This document shows positions 34,901 through 46,900 of a stretch of DNA of 64,000 nucleotides, one piece after another. The notes under the pieces were generated by a model, which saw nothing but the letters and a program-made list of their open reading frames with translations, was not told the DNA's origin and made no database searches. Location of the stretch: contig NC_135184.1 in the NCBI RefSeq assembly GCF_041146795.1, positions 8,732,967 to 8,796,966 of the forward strand. Direction: 5' to 3'. This DNA comes from Maylandia zebra. Its lineage: Eukaryota; Chordata; Actinopteri; Cichliformes; Cichlidae. Position numbers and translations under genes: made by a program. The first letter of the stretch is position 1, and every line of letters begins with the position of its first letter.

Positions 34901-37900
34901 TGTCTGTACCAAATTTCATCACAATTGATCCAATATTTAACTGATAACCTTCAATTTGAATATGATGGAGAGTGCTGGTCATTAGGATTCACCCTCTAGA
35001 GAAGATTAAGATGTGAACAAAGTTGCATGGCAATCTATCTACTAGTTGTTGACATGTTTCAGCAAGATGGTGGTGTACTCCAGAAGAAAAGCTCGTAACT
35101 CAAAAGTTTAATCTGTGCATTACTAGCAATAACTGGCATTCTGGTTATATTCATAGAAATACTTTACAAACATGGAAAATAAAAACTTGAAGTCATCATT
35201 GCAACATGTCACCTCAGCTGTGCTGTAGACAGAGTGTCAATCACAGTAGCCCCTGTGCCCAAACCAACAGTCAGTCGACAAAGTTCCATTTAGAGTGGAA
35301 CCCGGCTTTAAATGCGATTCAGCTGGATTTGAGTTTGCTCTCCCGGCTTTGGATTTGAATAGAATAGAATCGGCCCTTCTTTTTTTTTTTGGCTTCCCTG
35401 GCTTCAGAAAGCAAGATTAGATAGAGGTAGAGCGGGAAAGAGACACATATGGCGAGGGAGAGAAGCAGAGTCAAAGGAGACAGAGGGATAATAAGAAATA
35501 CAGAGCAAGCGAGAGCGTCCACGGATTTTTAAAATTGCAAGAGCCTTAAAAGAAATCTAAATTTAAGGCCTTGAGAAGTGTGAAAATGTGTGAAACGTCT
35601 GTATTAAGGGTCTTATTTTTCCACCACTCTATGATAAGTTTCTTTGTCCTGCACGTCCCGTCTTAGATTATTTCAGAGCAGAGCACGGTTAGCAGTACAA
35701 TAGGCTGTGTAATGTTTTATTCATCATTTCTGCTTTAGCAAACAAAATTGGACTTCATGTTCCTTAACAGATAATTTCATGTTGTCCTTTTTATTACACT
35801 GCCCGTTCATAATATCAGAATTTTTATAAGCTGTACTGAATCTCAAATAAGTTCATTTTGGCAGTTTTATCGTGTTCTATTTGTTGCACTGTAAGATCTG
35901 TAAACCCTAGCCAGATTTTGACAATAAAGTAATTACCATAAACAAATGACACTATTACAAGGGAGATTGTCAGCCTCGGAGGGCTTCTGTGCTGCATTTT
36001 AGAGAGTGTCAGATTTCAGAGGAAATCTGGGAAATCTTGTACGTTGTTAACAAGAATTTACATTACAGTATTAAAGCTTGTGGCACATTTTCATTAACAG
36101 TAATGGCAAATATTTGTCATCTGGATTTCTTTTTAAGTGAAAGAAATGAAATACAATCTTTCTGATGTTAGATATGTCAGGTTTTTTATATATACATGGA
36201 TTTATTCGTCCAGCATTTGGTCCACTTTTTTCTTTAAGAGTATTAATCTCATGTATTCTTCTAACAATATTCTTTTCTCCTCTTCATATTCTTCTTTTTT
36301 AAATGAAGGTGTTACTTTGTTTCTTTGTAAAGTATATGAAGCTAAACTAGACACTAAACCAAAACAATAACTTAATATGGATTGACATTATCCTCTTACT
36401 TATATATGCAAATAAACAACCATTATCATTCAGTTAGTGTTTGTTTGGCCATCTGGTGACTGCTAGGCCAATATTTACCCCTTTTAGCTCTATTTTTGGC
36501 CTCCACCAACTCCTGAGGGAAAAGCCTGAATGGGGAAAGTATGTGTCTGTTCGCTTTTTATTGCTGAGTAGCTACAGTGAGTTTCTAGAGCCAATTTTAA
36601 AAGATAAATAAATAAATAAATGAAGGAATGAAAATAACATTTTCTGGCCTGAGCCAAAACCATAAAGTTGTGAGCTGCAAAGCAGAATAAAAGTGTAAAG
36701 CTGAGATAACCCGCAGTGTTTCTCTGTAATTTCGTAATTGTCATATAGTTAAATTGTGATAAGATACGTTGAAATAACAGCGTGTGAAACGCTACTTGGT
36801 GTTTACATTCATCCATTTGGCAGATGCTTTCGTTCAAAGGTCGAGCGGCGAGCGAAGGGCCACAGAACGACCACGTAAGGGTTGCTTTGTGATGGTTTGT
36901 TTAGCTGGAAAAATCTTTTAAGGGGAGTGGTTTAGTGTGTGGATGAATCTGTTTTTGGACTGAACAGTAGGATGTGCATAGCATATTTTGATTGTTCCAC
37001 AAGTGGCACGGCGGTGCAGGTTCACATAAGTGCAGTTTTCTTTATTATTAGAGAGAATGAGAAAAGGAGGAGTGGGAATTCAACACATTTGAGTTTGCGA
37101 CATTCATTCAGTTTAAGCATCTTTAAGGCTCCTCTCTGATGTTGCGATACTCATTTGTTTTAGCTTTTGACACATTCCCCACTGAGGTGATCAATTAATA
37201 TATGAAACAATGAATGACGAATTAATAACAAAAACAAAAATTAGTCGCAGCCCTACATGTGTGTTACATTGTAGACTGCACAATATAGCATTTCATTTCA
37301 GCAAGTCTGAGTGTCAGCAGGAGATTCATTAGCTCATTAGTGTGAGACTCATTAGCCAGAAGTCTTGTGATGTTTAAGTCTTTGGCAATATAAGTACTAT
37401 ACTCGCAGTAAACTTTGCACTGCCCTGACCTGCGTTTCTGCCAATTGAGTGAGAACATAGTCGGGGGGCTGGACAGCTTCGTCAGCTCTCTTTTTCAGGA
37501 TGGGTCACCTGAAGTTTTGATGAATGTGCTTTTTGCCAAGAAGATTTCCTGTTGCTGACATTGTGCTGCTAATTGGGACCAGTGCAGAAGCTCTTATTAG
37601 TCTGATGCTCTCCTTTCCTGAATCCTGTAAGGAATCTGTGAGTTACGTTGATAAAACGTGGTCATTTACCTTGAAATATTACCCATAAGTTCAAAGAAAA
37701 AAAATTTATTCTTTGTGAAACCTGCAGAGAGCTTGTAAAGGTAGAGACAGAGAGAGCAGAGAGTGCTGCTGTTGCTGCAGCTGAGGTCTGGGCTATTTCA
37801 GGATGGTTGTTTTGCAGTGTAATGTGGTTTGGTACTTGTGTGTCTAGTCAGGAGGATATATATGGCTGAGTTTGCCTTGAGTGGCTGGCTGGGTTTTGAA

Positions 37901-40900
37901 TGGAATTGAATGGATGCGTTCTGGTTTCTCTGGTTGCTGATTGCTGTGGTTGAGACTTTTCTCCCTTATTTTTCTCCCTCATTTCCTTTTCTGCAGGTGC
38001 CTTTGTCTTACATCTGCATCTTAATTCTGTCTTCACGTTCCTTTTTGTTTGTCTTATTTCCACATTGTCTTACTTCCTTTTTCTGAACACCCCGTAATTT
38101 TATTTCAGGATTCTTTTTTTGTCTCTTCTTTATTTTGTCACAGCAGCTCTTTCGCTTCCTGCTTTATTTGTTGCTTCTCAGATTTTTTTTCTTTTTTTAC
38201 TTTTACCTCATCTGCTTTGTCTTATCTTACTTCCTCTCTTGTTTATCCACCTCCTTTCTCCTCATTTTCCCTTCTTTCAACCCTTTCTTATTTTTCTCAG
38301 AAATCTTCTTGCCATTGTTTTCTTTTTGCCTCCTTGTGGTTTTATATGTCATTTTCCCCTCCGTTCTCTATGTTTATATCTCCTCCCCTCTCATCACTTT
38401 TAAGTCCCGTTTTCATCATATCTTCTTCCCTCTTTTCAGGCTCTCTGCTTTTCTGTCCTCTCCTATTGCTTTCTCTCTGTCTTTTTGCCTTTATCCTTAT
38501 GTCTTTCCCTTTCTGCCTCCTTCTCTTGCTCTCCCTCTGTTTTTGTGCTTGCTGTTTTAGCATACTCTGCAGGGAGCACTCCTGCGATGCCAATTATATT
38601 GACTGAAGAAAAAGAAAGAGGAAGGGAAGGATGAAGAGGGAAAGAAGACTAAGAGGAGGGAGGGTGGGAAGACCTGTGCATGCACAAAAACACACATTCA
38701 TGCTGATGGAGAGAATGAATAAGGGGATAGAGGCTTTAGAGCACAGGAGGAACAGAGGAGACAGAGAAGGAGAGGAAGAGAGAAATGATGAAAGAGAGGC
38801 AGAGCTGGGAGGAAGAGGACAGAGAGAAATTGGAGGAGAGAGAATCCGTCTGTGAGTGTAATAGTCTCCTGCTGTCGAACCCGGGGGAATTCACTGACTG
38901 CAGAGGGAAAGAGAGAGGTAGAGAAACAGAGATAGAGGGAGACAGAGGAAGAGAGAGAGAGGGGGGTGGGTGTGATCACAGCAGAGAGAGAGATGGAGAG
39001 ATACAGAGGCAGAGCAAGCGAGACAGAGAAAGCTGAAACAGAGTGAGACGGCAGGAAAAGAAAGATGACTTCAGTCCTTTCCTCTCAGAGCTGAGCTTGT
39101 AGGGCTCCACTCCAGGCAAATGTGGCTCGTGACATTAAATAAGATTCAGATTCAGGACTGAGTGTATGAATGGAGAGCGCAAGTATATCATAGTAATGTG
39201 CTGCTGTACAGTAGCTTTGCCGGGGGAATTAAATGTAGTGTGCAAGCCTGTGGATTGGATGTTAATGTTTTTTTGTACAGTGTGAAAAATGTCAGATTAT
39301 CCAACAAAAAAAAGAGAATAGATTCTTACTAGAAACTATTTTCTAGACATGCAGACTGCTTAACTTGGATTACTTCTGTTTTGAAATACCAGTTTGTGAG
39401 ATTTTACTCTCTCAGGAAAGAGCCAAGTAGGGTGTGTGAAAACAGTTAAGACAACCACGACAACATTGAAACCACTGACTGGCAAACTGAATGAGATTTC
39501 TCATTTTATTACAGTGTTTTGGCGGGAAGTCATACCGTGGCATTTATAGGGATGTGACTTTGACATATGACAAGTACAAATCCCAGTGGCACGTGGCTGT
39601 CACGATCTGAGGAGGCAGACCGTGCGGTGGTGTGTGTGGTGGACCCAGGTGCGAACACACGAGAGTAGACTGGAGTAAACTTAACTGAAAGCGAGCCTTT
39701 ATTGTGGCTGGTGACAAGGCAGAAACGCAGTGACAAACTAAACTATGACTAAACTGGGAAAGTAAAACTAGGAAAAACTATGAAGACACAGGAAACCATA
39801 ACTATGAATACTAAGACTGGCTGTGACAACATGGAGGGTGGGAACACAGACGACGCGACACAGACTACATGAAACACAGAGACTAAATACACATGAGGGA
39901 TGATCAGGGGAAGTGGCCACACATGGGAGCACAGCTGACACACATGAACCTAACGACAGGACAAGAGAGGTGAAACTAAATACACTGACATTGAATACAG
40001 ACTTTCAAAGTAAAACAGGAAACATGGAGATTAGACATGACATGAACTAAACATAACCACGCAGACATGACGCATGAACCAGGGAGACTTAGTACAGGGG
40101 GCGACAACAAGACTAAACAGCAATCTAGAAATTAACTAGGTGAACTAAGCTAAGGCACAAATAAATACAAAAGATACATAAAACTCAAACACTGGGTCGC
40201 TCGACCCAGGACCATGACAGTGGCAGTCTCCACCAGCAGAACACGCCCCACCTTTCAGCCAACCTTTGCTAATGTTGTATTATACCCTGTGTCTTGGGAA
40301 CTACCTCTGTGATAGACTGGATGTACCCCACCCCACGACAGCTGGGACAGGCTCCGGCCGCCCTGCATCCCTGAACTCGATAGCAGTGCAAGAAGTGGAT
40401 GAATATGAAATCCATAGTGGTAAATTTCCAACATTTGTTTCATAGTTTCTGGCAGTTGCAGATTTGTTGATGTGGTCCTTTTAAATGACACTGATTGGTG
40501 CAGTGCACACACATCTGCACAGTCTACTGTACATCCATCATGCCACCTGTGCTTGCATGCACGACGATGTACCAGGGGGTGTTGGGTGTTTTTCCAGGTT
40601 TTTAGCTTGACATATAACTTGATAATATAAATTTATAGCACCCATTAGGGACAGGATGATAGATCTAGCCAGTATTTACCTTATTATATGTTGTGTCAGA
40701 TAGTTAGGCTGTTGCTTAAAGTGATGGTTCCTCTCTACTGTATGTGCACAAAGAGAGACTACTGATTTTTTTTTAAAATGATTTTGTTTTGGGTTTATAG
40801 TTTGATTATTCTGTTCTACCAACAAGTATAATTGAGCCCTCAACCTACCATGGGATCAGTGTAATGGGTTAATTGATCTTAAGGAGATGGTAAGAGTTTT

Positions 40901-43900
40901 ATTGTCAAGAAAAGTCTTTTAGTGATCTGTGGTGCTTTAAGTGTTCTCTCTGAGCCTTTTTTACCTTGAAGAACAAGAATAAAATTTACATGGAAATGCT
41001 GTGCAAAGATGAATTCAGTTTGAATACATTATGGTAAGTACTGTCAAACGGATGTCAGTTACACTGAGACATTAAAGGAATAAAACGTTTTTTTTTAATA
41101 CATAAAAGATTATTGGTTGCATAAGTAGTGCCTTGTCCTGATTCTTTACCCACCTATTTGCTATATTTACTGTAATAACACCATCTTCTAGTGCCCTCTG
41201 TGTGGCATGTATTTATAGTGTGTAGGTGTGCGCTGTATGCTGCCTTGCTCGCATTTGTAAAATGATTACGGTCCAGGGGTTGTTGATAAAAATTTCACAA
41301 GGTCTCCAGCTAAGTGATAATTTAATTTCAGTGTAATGCAATTCAGTAGAAATACATCAATCAGAATAAATGAGAGTGTATATTATGATTTGAATTTGCA
41401 TTTTTTGATATTGAATAAAAAAAATCAGAGAACATTTCAGCCGCGTGTGCATCTGTGTACATTTGCATCGTATACTGTGAGGTGCTGCCCTCATATTTTC
41501 TGTCAAGGGCGTCACCAGATGGTCACAGGACCGCGCCAATTTACCAATCTAGGCAGTCATTACAGTTAAGACCACTTGGAGTGACCCTAATTAGTCAGTT
41601 ACCCCGCAAGGGGCACCCTGACAATGTGTAGAGGTACCCCGCCACTCATAGCACACGCAGATTAAACCGCCACTGTCCAGGCTCTATTGTTTCACTGTTT
41701 GTGTCTGTGGTGCCATTGTTGGAAGCTGCCACCGCTCTCCCCGTCTTTTTTGTCTTCTTCATCCCTCGTCTTGCTTTTTCATTGATCTCCATTATTTTCA
41801 TTGGGAGTGACAAACCGTGGGGGTTGCGTTCGTTAGTTGAGGTTTGTTGTTACAAGGCATACACGCATTCCAGTAGACATGATGGGGAAGAGGAGCGTTG
41901 ATCATGGTTCCTCTCACTCTCTCTCATACACAAACACACACACGCACACACACAGAGACACACACACAGCAACGAAGACATATTCTCAAAGTGGTCCCTC
42001 GAGACAAGAAACATGTCGGGATAGCGAAGCAGAAAGAGTTCTTGTACACCTGCAAACACATACTTTCAGCGAAGAGAAGACAGGCCTTGCATGAAATACA
42101 AAGACTCATACACATTACACAGACTGCAAACTTTGGTCCACATTAACATTTCTGCTTCTCTCAACCCTGCTTTGTCTCTCTGTGCTATTTCAAGGGAGAC
42201 GCTCAATCGTGCACGCACTCCCATACACTCCCCCCCATCATCAGCACGCTTGCAAAAACACTTCGTCCTTTCATGTCATGTTGCTGAGCAGTCAGAGAAG
42301 AGAGGAGTGGAAAGAAGAAAGGAAGAAGGTCTGCCTGAAACGAAACAAAAAAACACCCAGCCCGAACACCCATTCTCATGTACTTCAGCAACAATTACAT
42401 GACGAGACGAGAGAACACGTTTATTTGTGATTTCAAGTGGAAGCAGCCAGACAGGAGAGTTGACATGATACCAGAGAAACTTCAGTAGCATCTGCAAGTA
42501 TCACGATTTGTAGTACGAGTGTATCCGAACAGGTTTCTAATAATTTTTTTAATTGTGCATTTAAGAAAACAGAAGTGTTAAACCATACTAGGCTGTTTCC
42601 TAAAGTAATTTCAGTGGATTTTTGATCATGTCTGTACTGGAAGGGGGGATGATTGAAACTATAAAGGCTGCTCTTGTAAATACTATGTTGAAGGCTGAAA
42701 CAAAGTGGTTTGTACATTGTAACCAATGTGCAACCATGTGTAAAGGTAAAAATGTTTAGGCTATACTTTTTCTGAATGACGCTGGGGAAACAAACCATTT
42801 CCAATGTCAAAGAGGTTTGGATGAGAATGTTTTATACGCTGCACAATGTTTACTTTGTGTGAAGCGTACTGACAGCTTAACGCTTCGTCTTTTCGTCCGA
42901 ATTCTTTCTCAAATGATTTCCATGCTATTCATACATGATTTTTTTTTTTTTTTGTAAAGAAGCAAACAAATAAAATAACATTGAATTTCAGGGTAGAAAT
43001 CCTCTGCTGTGGTTGATGTAGTCTAGCATCAGTGTCACAATTACATATAGTTTGTCCATCAAATAGCCAAGTCAACGCACGTTTATTTTTCAGCCCTAAA
43101 CTCTTCCAGTCATGAGGAACTCTAGTGTCATAATAAAACAGCCCAAAACACTTTTCATCAAGCACATATCCCAATAAATACAGGGAGTGCAGAATTATTA
43201 GGCAAATGAGTATTTTGTCCACATCATCCTCTTCATGCATGCTGTCTTACTCCAAGCTGTATAGGCTCGAAAGCCTACTACCAATTAAGCATATTAGGTG
43301 ATGTGCATCTCTGTAATGAGAAGGGGTGTGGTCTAATGACATCAACACCCTATATCAGGTGTGCATAATTATTAGGCAAGAAGCGTGTGGAAAAACCAAG
43401 GCGCAAAATAACTGCCCATGAACTGAGAAAAGTCAAGCATGCAGCTGCCAAGATGCCACTTGCCACCAGTTTGGCCATATTTCAGAGCTGCAACATCACT
43501 GGAGTGCCCAAAAGCACAAGGTGTGCAATACTCAGAGACATGGCCAAGGTAAGAAAGGCTGAAAGACGACCACCACTGAACAAGACACACAAGCTGAAAC
43601 GTCAAGACTGGGCCAAGAAATATCTCAAGACTGATTCTTCCAAGGTTTTATGGACTGATGAAATGAGAGTGAGTCTTGATGGGCCAGATGGATGGGCCCG
43701 TGGCTGGATTGGTAAAGGGCAGAGAGCTCCAGTCCGACTCAGACGCCAGCAAGGTGGAGGTGGAGTACTGGTTTGGGCTGGTATCATCAAAGATGAGCTT
43801 GTGGGGCCTTTTCGGGTTGAGGATGGAGTCAAGCTCAACTCCCAGTCCTACTGCCAGTTTCTGGAAGACACCTTCTTCAAGCAGTGGTACAGGAAGAAGT

Positions 43901-46900
43901 CTGCATCCTTCAAGAAAAACATGATTTTCATGCAGGACAATGCTCCATCACACGCGTCCAAGTACTCCACAGCGTGGCTGGCAAGAAAGGGTATAAAAGA
44001 AGAAAAACTAATGACATGGCCTCCTTGTTCACCTGATCTGAACCAAATTGAGAACCTGTGGTCCATCATCAAATGTGAGATTTACAAGGAGGGAAAACAG
44101 TACACCTCTCTGAACAGTGTCTGGGAGGCTGTGGTTGCTGCTGCACGCAATGTTGATGGTGAACAGATCAAAACACTGACAGAATCCATGGATGGCAGGC
44201 TTTTGAGTGTCCTTGCAAAGAAAGGTGGCTATATTGGTCGCTGATTTGTTTTTGTTTTGTTTTTGAATGTCAGAAATGTATATTTGTGAATGTGGAGATG
44301 TTATATTGGTTTCACTGGTAAAAATAAATAATTGAAATGGGTATATATTTGTTTAATGTTAAGTTGCCTAATAATTATGCACAGTAATAGTCACCTGCAC
44401 ACACAGATATCCCCCTAAAATAGCTAAAACTAAAAACTACTTCCAAAAACATTCAGCTTTGATATTAATGAGTTTTTTGGGTTCATTGAGAACATGGTTG
44501 TTGTTCAATAATAAAATTATTCCTCAAAAATACAACTTGCCTAATAATTCTGCACTCCCTGTACAGGATGATATATGGTTATGAAATTGGTCAATCAGCC
44601 TTAAAAATCTTGTGCACTGTTCAGCACTGATAAGTAGGATATTACTTTGTCAAAGGCAGGATTTATTATTTCAACGACTCAATCCTTTTCATTTCTTATA
44701 CATAATACACCTCTGTGTAATAAGAGCACATAATGATCCAGTGGAATTCAATATTCAGTTGTCATTCTTATACCACAACACAGCAATCACATGTTCCAAT
44801 GAACAAAACACAGGACAGAAAATAACAGCAGTAATGTGTTTATCATCTCAGCCACTGACTTTGATAAATAGCCAAAATGGTCTTCTTATAATTTACAGTT
44901 ATTACTGCTTAATCATGAGCATGAAGTGCACAAAAGTAGTTTTGCATCCCAAGTCGTTGTCAAAGGAAGCTCTGTATTGGAGATTATGTATCAGAATTTC
45001 AGGAGCGGGACCGCGCCTCCAAACATGCTCCTTCTGGTTCTCATCTATATAGGTTCCCTCAGTTCTGTAAGCTGTTCATTCTCGTTTACGTGCCCCACCC
45101 TCACTCCCTCACCTTTTCAATTATTTAACTTCTTTACTCCTATTTAGTACATGGTGATCTGCCACCCCCGGGAGCTGTCGCGAATCCCCTTCGAGGCCTT
45201 CCCCAAACCGCAGCTAAATTCATGTCCAAGCATTCACCTTTACCTACTAAAACACTGTCAAACCTAAAGTGAGGACATCGGCCCAGCTAGTGAAATAGCA
45301 ATTAAACATGTTAGCCTCAATACGCATTTGCTACTTCGTTTCATAACAGCGTAACACAGCTGTGACACCATGAGTGCAATGGGCTGCAGAGTTGATGAGT
45401 TTGTGATATCAGATGTATTCTAGGTGTATTCTTCAAAAACAGAAGTGATGCTCTGCTCGATGTTAAAAAAAGACCTTTGAAGAGAAACCAAAGCTTTCTC
45501 AATTCCTGTTCATAATGATTCACCACTTATCACAACATTGAGAATAATTTCTTTCTTTAACCAAGCCAATACAATTTCAAGTACCAGTATAATCATTTTA
45601 ATAAGGATTGCACTTTTTAAACACAATATGCAATTTTCTCTGAGAACCTTTCCCCAATGTTTTTCTTTGTAACTAAACAAATTGACTTTTTTAGCCTGAT
45701 TGTATGAGTTTGAAGATTTTTTTTTAGACTTACCTTATTTGATAAGTGAAACTGTCCTGTTCTGTTGGCAGATAGTTGTTTCAAGTAATTTTTTCCGCAT
45801 TTTCTTTGATTTTGTTGCTTTGCAGTATTTTGTTAGCATTTTTTTTTCAAGTAACACCATAATTTTAAACTAAATTCTCCTTTCTATTAAACTTCTTAAT
45901 AGGTCCTTAAATAAGCCTTTATATGCGGTTTCCCTCACTAAGCAAGAATCTGGGAGCCATCCATTAGCTCTAAATAGTGTTTGTATATTGATATTGCTGC
46001 CAAAACCCTGTGAAACATACAGCAATGTTCATCTATTCTATCTATCTATTCATCTATTCATCTTGGACATTGGACAATTTCTGTGTTGTGCTTCACTAGC
46101 TGTTGATTTTGCCTAACATCATAACTGCCTAACCCTGGCCCCACTCAGTTTTAAAACTGGCCTTGATTGAAAGCACTGCACTTTGTTTGTACCTCGGGTT
46201 GACATTTCGGTTGTGCTCTGCGTTTTCCAGGAGAAACCTTCTGTCTGTTTGTGTTTGTCAGATGGACCTTGAAAGCAACAGGCACGGAGAGCAAGGCGGA
46301 GGTGTGTGTTTGTGTGCCCATGTGTGTATGCTGATGGACGACAAGGGCGACTCCATTTCTTAGGTCAAGCTTCGGGTCATCTCTGTTGCCCTGGTAACCC
46401 TGTTCTGGCTGGGTTGCTTGGCAACAATCCTCTTTTGTTCCAAATGATTTAATTTGAAGCATATCTTCCCTCGTCACCCTTGGCTCACTGACTCACCCCT
46501 CTTCCTCGATCTTGTCCTCCTTCTGTCCCTCCATCACTGCTTGCTGAGTCTTTTCCTTCACCCTCCTCACTGAATTCCCCTTTTTTAAATCTTGGCCCTT
46601 CCATTGACATCGAGAGCCCAATCCTTCTTTTCCCTGTCCTGTAAGTCCCTCCTGTTATCAGAAGGTTTTACGAGCGGATAGGTGTGTGTGTGACTATGTG
46701 AGAGCACAAGAGTGAGTTTGCTGAGTTTGAAGGTGGTGACTTTGCTTGACTGTACTTGCCTTTCTGTACTGTGCCATACAGAGTACATTTTCATGTTTCT
46801 CATAAACTAATCTAGGATCTAAACTTGCACTGTCGTCTCCAATGCCTTCCTGTGAAGGGTTTGTATCATGTTCTTCCTTTGCCTGTAAGTGCCTCCCACA

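Larger units (their letters stand above)
43181..44561 (+). mobile_element. Complete Tc1-like (Tc1/mariner) transposon, 1381 bp, IR/DR ends
   Basis: Terminal sequence CAGGGAGTGCAGAATTATTA is mirrored at the right end (TAATAATTCTGCACTCCCTG), and TA dinucleotides flank both sides (43179-43180, 44562-44563), the Tc1/mariner target duplication. Each end carries a second, inner copy of the 19-base motif GTGCANAATTATTAGGCAA: outer 43187-43205 and inner 43361-43379 on the left; inner 44364-44382 and outer 44537-44555 on the right. Left copies are 174 bases apart and right copies 173. This is the IR/DR arrangement known from Sleeping Beauty-type elements. One open transposase frame fills the centre. 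The near-identical ends suggest a fairly young insertion. Confidence 0.97.

Noticed and set aside
38049..38606. 185-codon open frame rich in Phe, Ser and Leu
   Set aside because: Produced by the pyrimidine-rich tract. All forward frames are open, composition is simple and no domain is visible.
43602..44072. Minus-strand and shifted-frame open frames within the Tc1-like element
   Set aside because: Shadows of the transposase coding frame.
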